54,245 nt of DNA from an uncultured Bacteroides sp. (lineage in GTDB: Bacteria; Bacteroidota; Bacteroidia; Bacteroidales; Bacteroidaceae), in contig CASEYC010000123.1 of the NCBI GenBank assembly GCA_949292025.1, forward strand, positions 1-54,245, read 5' to 3'. The notes beneath the pieces are model-generated. The model saw nothing but the letters and a program-made list of their open reading frames with translations, was not told the origin of the DNA and ran no database searches. The position numbers were made by a program, and so were the translations under genes. How positions within the stretch are numbered: position 1 is the first letter of the stretch; the number at the start of each line of letters is the position of its first letter. Below, in pieces: positions 24,939 through 32,962 of the stretch.

Positions 24939-24980
24939 TAAAAGTACACAATTCCCCACAATCCCCCACCATGTTTCAGC
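24939..24980 (-). promoter_or_regulatory. mraZ: mraZ promoter and MraZ-box repeats
   Basis: On the - strand the region reads CATGGTGGGGGATTG then TGGGGAATTGTGTACTTTTA. Two TGGGG boxes 10 bp apart fit the direct-repeat operator known for MraZ. TACTTTTA (24939-24946) is a near-consensus -7 element immediately downstream, so MraZ bound here would cover the promoter. Confidence 0.65.
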
Positions 24981-25046
24981 GAAAAACTTTCAAAGAAGTT
25001 TTCAACACCCTGTTGATTATTTATCCTCCTGAAAATTAGGATTCTT

Positions 25047-25084
25047 CTGAAACGCTTTGCTGGTGGGGGATTGCGGGGATTTTG
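25047..25084 (+). promoter_or_regulatory. Inverted second copy of the MraZ-box region
   Basis: On the + strand CTGAAACGC, then TGGTGGGGGATTGCGGGGAT, then TTTG copies the mraZ upstream sequence (CTGAAACA, then TGGTGGGGGATTGTGGGGAA on the - strand) in opposite orientation, ~80 bp away. It contains the same 10 bp-spaced GGGG boxes. No -7 element follows closely. Confidence 0.55.
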
Positions 25085-25121
25085 CTCCCCGGCGGGGAGG
25101 GAAAAACGGGGCTTCGGGCGG

Positions 25122-25187
25122 GCGTACCTCCGTCCGTGCTTACCCGTACCCCCGCCCGTGCTTAGGCGTACCTGCGCCTTCGGGCGG
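25122..25187. repeat. 3 x 22 bp GC-rich tandem repeat
   Basis: Units GCGTACCTCCGTCCGTGCTT.., CCGTACCCCCGCCCGTGCTT.. and a diverged GCGTACCTGCGCCTTCGGGC.. start at 25122, 25144 and 25166. It lies in the divergent space between mraZ and the DUF3592-like gene, which otherwise holds only the elements listed here. Confidence 0.7.
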
Positions 25188-25239
25188 GGGTATGCCTCAA
25201 TTTTCTCCGGCGTGCGTGTTGGTTTTCGCGGAAATGTCG

Positions 25240-25247
25240 TATCTTTG
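25240..25247 (+). promoter_or_regulatory. -7 element of the DUF3592-like gene
   Basis: TATCTTTG matches TAnnTTTG; TTGG at 25219 is a usable -33 box at 18 bp. It is 23 bp upstream of the ATG at 25271. Confidence 0.55.
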
Positions 25248-25270
25248 CCGTGCGACCATCTGCACAGCTT

Positions 25271-25666
25271 ATGAAGAAATTGGGTTATTTGATTTTCCTG
25301 CTCTTGGGGATTGGCCTGCTTTCCGGGGGACTTTGGGGAGCGCTATCCTTGGCGAAGGCGTCGGAAAAGTGTCTCCGTGCGCCGGGCATTGTCAAGCGGG
25401 TCAGTCATGAGCGGGTGTACCGTCCACGAAAGATGCGGATCGTGTCTACGACGGACGTGCACTATGAGACGGAGCGTTACGGCACGCTGACCCTCACGCT
25501 GGACTACTCCCTTCCCTTCTTGATGGACGAGGGTGACGAGGTGACGGTGCTCTATCCGACGGATCGCCCGCGCGAAGCCCGTGTGCCCATGGCCGAAGGC
25601 CTGCTGTACGGTCTGTTGTCCGTGCTGGGGGCAGGATGCGTGTGGATAGGGTGGCGGCTGAAATGA
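25271..25666 (+). CDS. DUF3592-like two-helix membrane protein
   Basis: A 131-residue protein with membrane helices at residues ~5-25 and ~106-127 flanking a beta-rich domain (GIVKRVSHERVYRPR..., LTLTLDYSLPFLMDEGDEVTVLYPTDRP, read in parts). This is the layout of DUF3592 proteins, whose function is unknown. The ATG at 25271 is preferred over an in-frame alternative inside the promoter. A monocistronic unit or a short operon with the protease 30 bp downstream. Confidence 0.6.
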   Translation: MKKLGYLIFLLLGIGLLSGGLWGALSLAKASEKCLRAPGIVKRVSHERVYRPRKMRIVSTTDVHYETERYGTLTLTLDYSLPFLMDEGDEVTVLYPTDRPREARVPMAEGLLYGLLSVLGAGCVWIGWRLK

Positions 25667-25696
25667 AGAATGGCTATTGTATGACCTAACATAAAA

Positions 25697-26506
25697 ATGA
25701 GTATGAAGAAAACAGTGTGCAAGGCGGCTCTCGTGCTGCTGTGTGTAGCGATGGCGATGCCCGCCATGGCTCAGTTTAATCTGAAAAAAGCCGTGAGCGG
25801 CGTGGCCAAGGCCGCCAAGGCGGTGACTTTGACTGACGAGCAGATGGCCGAGTATGTCAAGGAGTACATCGACTGGATGGATGCCCACAACCAGGTCTGT
25901 GCCGACGACAGCCCCTATGCCATCCGGCTGAACAAGCTGACCGAAGGCTTGAGCGATGCCGATGGCATTCCCTTGAATTTCAAGGTGTATTACGTGACGG
26001 ATGTGAACGCTTTTGCCTGTGCCGACGGCAGCGTGCGTGTGTTCTCCTCATTGATGGATATCATGACGGACGAGGAACTGCTGGGTGTCATCGGCCATGA
26101 GGTGGGGCACGTGGCACACCGCGACTCCAAGAAGGGATTCCGCACGGCATTGCTGACCTCGGCCCTGAAAGACGGGATTTCGTCGAATGGCGGCAAGGTT
26201 GCTGCCCTGACCGACTCACAGTTGGGTGACTTGGGCGAGGCACTGGTCAACGCCCGCTACTCGCAGAAGCAAGAGCGTGAAGCCGACGACTACGGCTATG
26301 AATTCCTGAAGAAAGCGGGCAAGAACCCGTGGGCGATGGCTCTCTCCTTCCAGCGGCTCAAAGAGTTGCAGGGCGAGCAGAAGTCCAGCAAGCTGAACCA
26401 GCTCTTCTCCACGCACCCCGACCTGGATGCACGCATCAAGCGTATGGCTGAGCGAGCTACGGCCGAGGGCATAGCGAAGCCGGAGAGCGCGAAGCTTGCG
26501 GAGTGA
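25697..26506 (+). CDS. M48-family metalloprotease, secreted
   Basis: A 269-residue protein with a signal peptide (MKKTVCKAALVLLCVAMAMP, then AMAQ). H134-E-V-G-H138 is the zinc motif of gluzincins, and the EREADDYGYEF region supplies the third ligand. The late LNQLFSTHPDLDARIKRM is typical of periplasmic M48 (BepA/YcaL-type) proteases that degrade misfolded outer-membrane proteins. The second ATG at 25703 is an equally good start. Followed by a strong terminator. Confidence 0.88.
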   Translation: MSMKKTVCKAALVLLCVAMAMPAMAQFNLKKAVSGVAKAAKAVTLTDEQMAEYVKEYIDWMDAHNQVCADDSPYAIRLNKLTEGLSDADGIPLNFKVYYVTDVNAFACADGSVRVFSSLMDIMTDEELLGVIGHEVGHVAHRDSKKGFRTALLTSALKDGISSNGGKVAALTDSQLGDLGEALVNARYSQKQEREADDYGYEFLKKAGKNPWAMALSFQRLKELQGEQKSSKLNQLFSTHPDLDARIKRMAERATAEGIAKPESAKLAE

Positions 26507-26552
26507 AAAAACCGGGCACACAGGCGACGTACGTCTGTGTGCCCGATTTGAG
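26506..26552. terminator. Bidirectional terminator between the protease and sigma factor genes
   Basis: CGGGCACACAG (26513-26523) pairs with CTGTGTGCCCG (26535-26545). A-rich on the left and GATTTG on the right, it can serve both convergent genes. Confidence 0.8.
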
Positions 26553-26562
26553 AGCTATAAGC

Positions 26563-27066
26563 TCAGCGGAAATCCTTCAGTTCCTGCTGCAACCGTTGCC
26601 GTGTGAAGAAGATGCGGCTCTTCACCGTCCCGATGGGCAGGTCCATCTTCGCGGCAATCTCGCGGTACTTGAAGCCCGAGAAGTGCATCAGGAAGGGGGT
26701 GCGGTATTCCTTGGGCAGGGCGTTCACCGTGCGGTACATCTCCTTCAGGTCGTAGGCGGCCTCGGTGTTTTCCGAAGCCTCCCTGGTCGGCGTGTTCAGG
26801 AAGTAGCGGTTGTCGGTGGCGTCCACGAAAGTTTGTTCGCGCACGCTGCGGCGGTAGTTGTTGATGAAGATGTTGCGCATGATGGTGTATGTCCAACCCA
26901 TGAAATTGGTGTCGGGTTCGTACTTGTCTTCGTTGTCCAAGGCTTTCAGCGAGGTCTCTTGCCTCAAGTCGTGGGCTTCGTCATGGTCGGTCGTCAGTTT
27001 GTAGGCGAAGCGCAGCAGCTCGTCTTGCGCGCCTGCCAGTTCTTTTGCAAATGTCACACTGTTCAT
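26563..27066 (-). CDS. ECF-type RNA polymerase sigma factor
   Basis: A 167-residue sigma-70 family protein with only regions 2 and 4: RFAYKLTTDHDEAHDLRQET and NFMGWTYTIMRNIFINNYRR (region 2), then ALPKEYRTPFLMHFSGFKYREIA and GTVKSRIFFTRQRLQ (region 4 HTH). The start at 27066 (MNSVTFAKE) is chosen as the family's usual start. No anti-sigma factor gene is adjacent; it is divergent from glsA. CAAGTTTA at 27130-27137 reads TAAACTTG on the - strand, a poor -7 match, so its promoter is unclear. Confidence 0.88.
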   Translation of the reverse strand: MNSVTFAKELAGAQDELLRFAYKLTTDHDEAHDLRQETSLKALDNEDKYEPDTNFMGWTYTIMRNIFINNYRRSVREQTFVDATDNRYFLNTPTREASENTEAAYDLKEMYRTVNALPKEYRTPFLMHFSGFKYREIAAKMDLPIGTVKSRIFFTRQRLQQELKDFR

Positions 27067-27355
27067 AAAATACTGTTTTTTTAGGTTCAGGCCGGTACCC
27101 GTCTCTTGGGCCGGATTTTTTTGTTGATGCAAGTTTACGGAAAATCTCCCGCAATCGCCGACGGATTTCAGCCATTCTTTAGGGGAGAAACTGACATGGG
27201 ACAGTTAACCCGTGCAACAGGAGAGATTTCCCCGTCATCCGTCCATTTTATTGCACACTTCGGAGACTTTTGCGCAATAGGACGGGTGAAAATGGGGTAT
27301 TGGCAGATAAACTATGGATTTTGATAGATTTTGGGGGCAGTTTTCTGTCAAATCC

Positions 27356-27387
27356 TTGCGATTAATAAAAAAGATGCGTTAATTTTG
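27356..27387 (+). promoter_or_regulatory. Promoter of glsA-glsB
   Basis: TTG at 27356-27358 and TAATTTTG at 27380-27387 are spaced 21 bp, 24 bp upstream of the ATG at 27412. The rest of the 345 bp divergent gap (27067-27411) contains no other feature I can support. Confidence 0.65.
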
Positions 27388-27411
27388 CGCTGTAAAATCA
27401 TCGGAAAGAGC

Positions 27412-28233
27412 ATGGCTGACGATTCTTTGTTTTTGATAGACATAGACAAGATATTGCAGGAGAAGGCTCCGCAGAAGGCGAAGTATATCCCGCGCTTTGT
27501 CGTTTCCTACCTGAAGCGCATCGTCCACCAGGACGAGCTGAACGGCTTCTTGCGCGGGGCGCAGGGCAAGGTCGGCGTGGACTTCCTGAAGGCCAGCCTG
27601 GACTTCCTGGACGCGAAGCTGGTGGTCCGGGGCGAGGAGAATCTGCCCAAGGACGGCCGCCTCTGCACCTTCGTTTCCAATCATCCCCTGGGCGGGCAAG
27701 ACGGTCTGGCCCTGGGTTACGTGCTGGGCACGCACTATGACGGCAAGATAAAATACCTGGTCAACGACCTGCTGATGAACCTGCACGGCCTCGCGCCCCT
27801 CTGCATCCCCATCAACAAGACGGGCCGCCAGGCCAAGGACTTCCCCCGCGTGGTGGAGGCAGGGTTTGCGTCGGACAACCAGTTGCTTATGTTCCCTGCC
27901 GGGCTGTGCTCGCGGCGGCAGCATGGCGTCATCCGCGACTTGGAGTGGAAGAAGGCGTTCATCGTCAAGAGCGTGCAGCACCACAGGGACGTGGTGCCCA
28001 TCCACTTCGACGGACGCAACTCCAACTTCTTCTACAACCTGGCCAACGCCTGCAAGACGCTGGGCATCAAGTTCAACATCGCCATGCTCTACCTGGCCGA
28101 CGAGATGCTGAAGAACCGCCACAAGACCTTCACCATCACCATCGGGAAGCCCATCCCCTGGCAGACCTTCGACAAGTCGAAGACACCCCTGCAATGGGCA
28201 CAATATGTTAAGGACATCGTGTATAAACTCTGA
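27412..28233 (+). CDS. glsA: Glycine-lipid O-acyltransferase (GlsA/OlsA-like)
   Basis: A 273-residue PlsC-type acyltransferase. FVSNHPLGGQDGLALG carries the acyltransferase His-Asp pair, LCIPINKTGRQ and LLMFPAGLCSRR are further block motifs. In Bacteroides a GlsA/GlsB pair makes N-acyl-O-acyl glycine lipids: GlsB N-acylates glycine, GlsA adds the second, O-linked chain. The adjacent glsB supports the assignment over a general phospholipid acyltransferase. The ATG at 27412 follows the promoter. Confidence 0.75.
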   Translation: MADDSLFLIDIDKILQEKAPQKAKYIPRFVVSYLKRIVHQDELNGFLRGAQGKVGVDFLKASLDFLDAKLVVRGEENLPKDGRLCTFVSNHPLGGQDGLALGYVLGTHYDGKIKYLVNDLLMNLHGLAPLCIPINKTGRQAKDFPRVVEAGFASDNQLLMFPAGLCSRRQHGVIRDLEWKKAFIVKSVQHHRDVVPIHFDGRNSNFFYNLANACKTLGIKFNIAMLYLADEMLKNRHKTFTITIGKPIPWQTFDKSKTPLQWAQYVKDIVYKL

Positions 28234-28246
28234 ACACCAACTGAAT

Positions 28247-29206
28247 ATGGAAGATATCATTGCACCGGTAAGCAAGGAACTGCTGAAAGCGGAACTGACG
28301 GAAGACAAACGCCTGCGCATGACCAACCGCAGCAACAACCAGATTTACATCGTCACGGCGCACGACTCCCCGCACACGATGCAGGAGATTGGACGCCTGC
28401 GCGAGATTGCCTTCCGCGCCGCCGGGGGAGGAACGGGCAAGTCGGTGGACATCGACGAGTTCGACGTCATGGAGCATCCCTACAAGCAGCTCATCGTCTG
28501 GAACCCCGAGGCCGAGGAAATCCTGGGCGGATACCGCTACATCCTGGGTACTGACGTCCGCTTCGACGACAAAGGGCAACCCCTGCTGGCCACCGCCCAC
28601 ATGTTCCACTTCTCCGACAAGTTCCTGCGTGAATATCTCCCCACCACCATCGAGCTGGCTCGCTCGTTCGTCACACTGGAGTACCAGCGCACCCGCATGG
28701 ACAACAAGGGCCTCTTCGCCTTGGACAACCTGTGGGACGGGCTGGGCGCGCTGACCGTCGTCATGCCCAACGTCCGCTACTTCTTCGGCAAGGTCACGAT
28801 GTATCCCAACTATTCTCGTCCGGGCCGCGACATGATTCTCTATTTCCTGAAAAAGCATTTTGGCGACAAGGAGGGTCTCGTCACCCCCATCGAGCCGCTG
28901 CAAATCGAGACCGACGAGCGCGAGCTGGCCGACCTCTTCTGCAAGGACACTTTCAAGGAGAACTATAAAATCCTGAACGCCGAGGTGCGCAAGCTGGGCT
29001 ACAACATTCCCCCGCTGGTGAACGCCTACATGAGCCTCAGTCCCACGATGCGCATGTTCGGCACCGCCATCAACCGCGAGTTCGGCGACGTGGAGGAGAC
29101 CGGCATCCTCATCGCCGTGGACGAAATCCTCGTTGAGAAACGCCTGCGCCACATCCAGTCCTACATTGAGAACGAGGCGAAGCTGGGCGAAGGCAAGTGC
29201 TTCTGA
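28247..29206 (+). CDS. glsB: Glycine-lipid N-acyltransferase (GlsB/OlsB-like GNAT)
   Basis: A 319-residue OlsB/hemolysin-type GNAT protein, 13 bp downstream of glsA. RLREIAFRAAGGGTGKSVDID, ILGGYRYILGTDVRFDDKG (read in parts) and ELARSFVTLEYQ are typical of the family that transfers an acyl-ACP chain to an amino acid. Bacteroides GlsB uses glycine and is the committing step of glycine lipid synthesis. Start at 28247 (MEDIIAPVSKE); a terminator follows at 29237-29270. Confidence 0.78.
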   Translation: MEDIIAPVSKELLKAELTEDKRLRMTNRSNNQIYIVTAHDSPHTMQEIGRLREIAFRAAGGGTGKSVDIDEFDVMEHPYKQLIVWNPEAEEILGGYRYILGTDVRFDDKGQPLLATAHMFHFSDKFLREYLPTTIELARSFVTLEYQRTRMDNKGLFALDNLWDGLGALTVVMPNVRYFFGKVTMYPNYSRPGRDMILYFLKKHFGDKEGLVTPIEPLQIETDERELADLFCKDTFKENYKILNAEVRKLGYNIPPLVNAYMSLSPTMRMFGTAINREFGDVEETGILIAVDEILVEKRLRHIQSYIENEAKLGEGKCF

Positions 29207-29236
29207 TTCAAATAGTAGTTGCTGTATATATATGAG

Positions 29237-29270
29237 TTTGCCCCTTCGTTGTTGACAAGGAAGGGGCAAA
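29237..29270 (+). terminator. Terminator after glsB
   Basis: TTTGCCCCTTC (29237-29247) pairs with GAAGGGGCAAA (29260-29270), followed by TTTGTG. It lies between convergent glsB and the sulfatase gene. Confidence 0.8.
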
Positions 29271-29309
29271 TTTGTGTCAGGGCTTTCTGTATGTCCGTGT
29301 CCGACCGTG

Positions 29310-30854
29310 TCAAGGCTCGGCAGTCTTAGGCAACGTCACGCGGAACAGTTCGCTGGGGCGGTGTTCGCGCAGGATGATGTCCGTCATCTGCTGCACGATG
29401 TCGGGGTGCTGGGCGGCCACGTCATTGTCCTCGTGGATGTCGGTGGCCAGGTCATACAGACGGGGCACGCCGCGGACCACCACCAGCTTCCAATCGCCCA
29501 TGCGCACGCCAATCTGGTCCGTTTCGTGGAACTCCCAGTAGAGGAAGTCGTGCTTGGCCTGCCGGTCGTCCTGGCCCAGCAGGGTGGGGGCGAAAGAGAT
29601 GCCGTCGAAGCAGTCGCCTTCAATCTTCTTGTTGAGGTATTTCTTGGGGAACTTTTTGTCTCCCACCAGTTCGCAGAAGGTGGGCATCACGTCGTAGAAG
29701 GCCAATTGGTGGTCGTTGACCTGTCCGGCTTGGATGCGTCCCGGCCACCAGGCGATGAAGGGCACGCGGATGCCGCCCTCATAGCACTGGCGCTTCAGGC
29801 CGCGCAGTTTGCCGTCGCGTCCGAAGAAGGTGGGATCCGCGCCGCCTTCCTCGTGAGGGCCGTTGTCGCTGCTGAAGATGACGAGGGTGTTCTCATCCAA
29901 TCCTTTCTCTTTCAGCTTGGCCAGGATTTCGCCCACGTATGCGTCCAGGCGCGTGATCATGCCTGCAAACTGGGCGTGCGTGTGCTCCACCGGGTTGTAG
30001 CGCGAGCCTTCATTGCCACCCCAGGTCTTGTCGGTGAAGAATTTCCGCTTGTATCCCTTCAGGATGGAGTCTTCGGGCTGTGCCAGCTCGGCGTGGGGCA
30101 GGGTGTAGGTGAAGAAACCGTAGAACGGTTGTTTGCCGTCCTGCTTGTCCAGCCATTCCAGGGCCTTCTGGTGGATGATGTCGGCCGAATACTGCTTGCG
30201 GTTGCGGTAGTCGTCGCCATACATGGCGTGCTGGATGTTCTGCTCCATCACCTCGCGCACCACGGCCGTGTCGCCCATCGAGCGGCTGAAGCGGTTGAGG
30301 AAGTTGGGGTAGTAGAGGTGGGCCTGGAACTGGCAGATGTAGCCGTAGTACTCGTCCACGCCGCGCTTGTCTGGGGTGGAGACGGAACCTTCGTAGCCGC
30401 CTGCCCACTTGCCGAACATGCCGGTGGTGTAGCCGTTCTGCTTCATGATTTCAGGCAGGATGATGTGCCCGGGGTCGTAAGGTTCCTGGCCTACTATGGC
30501 GTAGTCCTTGTTCTGCCCGTATGTCACCTCGCCCAGCCAGTATTCTTTGTTGCCGCGGACGTGGCCGTGTCCGGAGTGCTGTCCGGTCATCAGCGAGGCA
30601 CGCGACGGCGCGCTGACAGGGCTTCCGGCGTATGCTTGGGTGAAGAGCATTCCCTCCTGGGCCATGCGGTCCAGGTTGGGGGTATGGATGTATTTCTGCC
30701 CGTAGCAGCCCAGGTCGCCGTATCCCATGTCGTCGCACAGGATGAAGATGATGTTAGGCTTCGGGTCCTTGTTCTTGTCCGCCGCTTGGGCGCCCGTCGC
30801 GCAGGCCGTGGCGAAGAGGCCGGCGCAGAGGAGGGGGAATCGGTTGGTTTGCAT
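29310..30854 (-). CDS. Secreted sulfatase (S-type, family S1)
   Basis: A 514-residue sulfatase with a signal peptide (LLCAGLFATACATGAQA). The start PNIIFILCDDMGYGDLGCYG gives the calcium-binding Asp pair D41/D42. S81-A-P-S-R85-ASLMTG is the sulfatase signature with Ser at the catalytic site, so maturation to formylglycine needs an anaerobic sulfatase-maturating enzyme encoded elsewhere. Family S1 enzymes desulfate host or algal glycans; the exact sulfate position cannot be read. It is the third gene of the susC-susD unit, 128 bp after susD. Confidence 0.9.
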   Translation of the reverse strand: MQTNRFPLLCAGLFATACATGAQAADKNKDPKPNIIFILCDDMGYGDLGCYGQKYIHTPNLDRMAQEGMLFTQAYAGSPVSAPSRASLMTGQHSGHGHVRGNKEYWLGEVTYGQNKDYAIVGQEPYDPGHIILPEIMKQNGYTTGMFGKWAGGYEGSVSTPDKRGVDEYYGYICQFQAHLYYPNFLNRFSRSMGDTAVVREVMEQNIQHAMYGDDYRNRKQYSADIIHQKALEWLDKQDGKQPFYGFFTYTLPHAELAQPEDSILKGYKRKFFTDKTWGGNEGSRYNPVEHTHAQFAGMITRLDAYVGEILAKLKEKGLDENTLVIFSSDNGPHEEGGADPTFFGRDGKLRGLKRQCYEGGIRVPFIAWWPGRIQAGQVNDHQLAFYDVMPTFCELVGDKKFPKKYLNKKIEGDCFDGISFAPTLLGQDDRQAKHDFLYWEFHETDQIGVRMGDWKLVVVRGVPRLYDLATDIHEDNDVAAQHPDIVQQMTDIILREHRPSELFRVTLPKTAEP

Positions 30855-30890
30855 TATCGGTAACTTGTTTTTAGGGTTGTATATGATGAA

Positions 30891-30944
30891 AACAGCCTTA
30901 AAGGTAGGGAAAAACTTATGTTGTCCCTGCGCTTCAAGGCTGTT
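30891..30944 (-). promoter_or_regulatory. Intercistronic hairpin between susD and the sulfatase gene
   Basis: AACAGCCTT (30891-30899) and AAGGCTGTT (30936-30944) pair, with an inner TAGGGA/TCCCT pairing. There is no T-tract on the - strand, so it may be an attenuator or processing/stability element that lowers sulfatase expression relative to susCD. TACCTTTA in the arm weakly resembles a -7 box. Confidence 0.5.
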
Positions 30945-30982
30945 CTTCTCAGATATTAACAATCTTTACGGGGCGACAATGG

Positions 30983-32935
30983 TTAGTAGCCCGGATTTTG
31001 TGTGATTTCGGGGTTGAGCACAATCTCGTCCGTCGGCACCTGGTAGAGGTAGTACTTGTCCAGCCAGCCCGCACCTTGCACCACAGGGTCGTTGAAGAGG
31101 TACAGGTAGCCTTCGGTCATGCTGCCGTTCGTGCCGTCAGAGTAGCCGGTCTCGGGGTTGTAGAGGGTGCGGCCCTGGTTTTGGGCGTATTCCTTGGTGA
31201 CCCAGATGCCCTTGGCCACCTTGTTGATGAACCAGGGAGCCATACGCCAGCGGCGGACGTCGTAGTAGCCGAAGCCCTCGCCCAGCAGTTCGATGATGCG
31301 TTCGCGGCGCACTTCCCACAACAGGGCGGGCACTTGCACGCCGATGGTGTTGCCTTCGGGATAGTAGTAAGGCCGGTCGGGGTCGAAGTCATCGGTTATC
31401 TGGCTGACGTTCATGCGGGCCACTTCGGCACGGTCGCGCAACTTGTTGATGGAGCGGTCGGCGGCCGCTTGGTCGAAGCGACCCAGTTCGGCCATGGCTT
31501 CGGCATAGTTCAGCAGCGTTTCCTCAATCTTGAAGATGGGCTTGTCCGCCACGTTCAACGAACCGGTGTTCAGGTTCTCCTCCCAGTTGTTGTAGAGCTT
31601 CCAGAGGTAGTAGCCCGAGCGGCATTGCAGGTAGGCACCGCCTTCGCCCAGGCGCGGGATTTCGTTCACCAGCGAGGCCGACCAGTTCTGCACGGGCAGG
31701 CGCTTCATGCCGATGCCGGGGTTGCTGCGGCTGTAGTTGGCTCCCATGATGTCGATGTATTCGCGTTCCACGGGGTTGTCCGTGTAGCCCCAGTCTGCGT
31801 TGGGGTTCTCCACGGGGGTGTTGGCACCGCCGGCTTCCACCTTGTAGGGCGGGATGACGGTGTGGTAGAGACGCGGGTCGCGGTCGCGGAAGGTGTCATA
31901 CATGGTCTTGTCGCCGTAGTAGCCGGACTGCGGGTTGTGGATGGGCAGGCCGTTCTTCATCAGGTAGAGGTCCACGGTGCTTTGGTGTACCTCGACGCTT
32001 TGGCTGGAGGTGTGTTCCAGGTAGCATCCGCCTTGCACGGCGTTGATGCCGGCTACATATTCCTTGTAGAGGATGACGCCCGGCACGCCGTTCAGGTCGG
32101 CCGTGGTCCACATTTCGCCGTAGCCGGCACCCGGCTGGCCGTCCGTGCCTGTGTACAGGGTGGGATAGTCGGCCATCAGGTCTTCGGAGACGCGGACGCA
32201 CTCTTCCAGGTACTTGTCAGCGCCTTCCAGACCGTGATATTTGCGCCATGTGCCTTCGCGCAGGGTGAAGCGGGAGAGGGCGGCGCGCACGCAGTCGCGG
32301 TCGATGGCGTTGTCACCGTCTTGCGACTCGAAGTCGCCGATGTTCTGTTCGGCCCATTGCAGGCGTTCCAGCACCTTGTCGGCCACCTCGGTGCGTGCCA
32401 CGCGCGGGCCGTAGGTCTCTTCGGAGCTTTCCGTCAGCACCTTGTCCACCCAAGGGATGTCGCCGAAGCGGTCTATCAGTTCCATATACCAGAAGGAGTG
32501 GAAGAAGTAGCCCACGGCACGCCAGTGTTCCTTCTCCTCCTGGGTCATGTCGGAGGCATCAATGTGGGACAGCATGATGTTGATGCGGCGGATGAAGGAA
32601 CTGAAGTTCCAGCCGTTGCCGGAGGCCACCAGTCCCACGGTCTGGTAGGCGAATTGGTTGAAGCCGCTGGACGAGCGGTTATTGAAGTAGTTGGCGTCCA
32701 CGTCGCCGTCATATTGTCCGCCGGGTCCCCAGCCGTTGCTGCGGGTGGAGGTGCGTATGGTGGTGTTGGTGAACATCTCGTAGCAGGGCCACATGAAGCT
32801 TTGGAAGTTGGCATAGGAACTGAAAGCGTTCTCTTCCGTCAGGTCGGTGATGGGCGTCTTGTCCAGGAAGCTGTCGTTGCATCCTGTCAGTGCCAGGCCC
32901 GATACCAACGCCATGCCTATGAATATCTTTTTCAT
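30983..32935 (-). CDS. SusD/RagB-family glycan-binding lipoprotein
   Basis: A 650-residue SusD-like protein: signal with lipobox LTGC (residues ~16-19), N-terminal FLDKTPITDLTEENAF typical of RagB/SusD, TPR-like helices, and a C-terminal RRERIIELLGEGFGYYDVRRW segment highly characteristic of the family. It sits on the cell surface and caps the SusC transporter. Its gene is 27 bp after susC. Longer than the classic ~550-residue SusD. Confidence 0.93.
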   Translation of the reverse strand: MKKIFIGMALVSGLALTGCNDSFLDKTPITDLTEENAFSSYANFQSFMWPCYEMFTNTTIRTSTRSNGWGPGGQYDGDVDANYFNNRSSSGFNQFAYQTVGLVASGNGWNFSSFIRRINIMLSHIDASDMTQEEKEHWRAVGYFFHSFWYMELIDRFGDIPWVDKVLTESSEETYGPRVARTEVADKVLERLQWAEQNIGDFESQDGDNAIDRDCVRAALSRFTLREGTWRKYHGLEGADKYLEECVRVSEDLMADYPTLYTGTDGQPGAGYGEMWTTADLNGVPGVILYKEYVAGINAVQGGCYLEHTSSQSVEVHQSTVDLYLMKNGLPIHNPQSGYYGDKTMYDTFRDRDPRLYHTVIPPYKVEAGGANTPVENPNADWGYTDNPVEREYIDIMGANYSRSNPGIGMKRLPVQNWSASLVNEIPRLGEGGAYLQCRSGYYLWKLYNNWEENLNTGSLNVADKPIFKIEETLLNYAEAMAELGRFDQAAADRSINKLRDRAEVARMNVSQITDDFDPDRPYYYPEGNTIGVQVPALLWEVRRERIIELLGEGFGYYDVRRWRMAPWFINKVAKGIWVTKEYAQNQGRTLYNPETGYSDGTNGSMTEGYLYLFNDPVVQGAGWLDKYYLYQVPTDEIVLNPEITQNPGY

Positions 32936-32962
32936 AATCAGTCTTTGTTGTTTTAGTTAATG

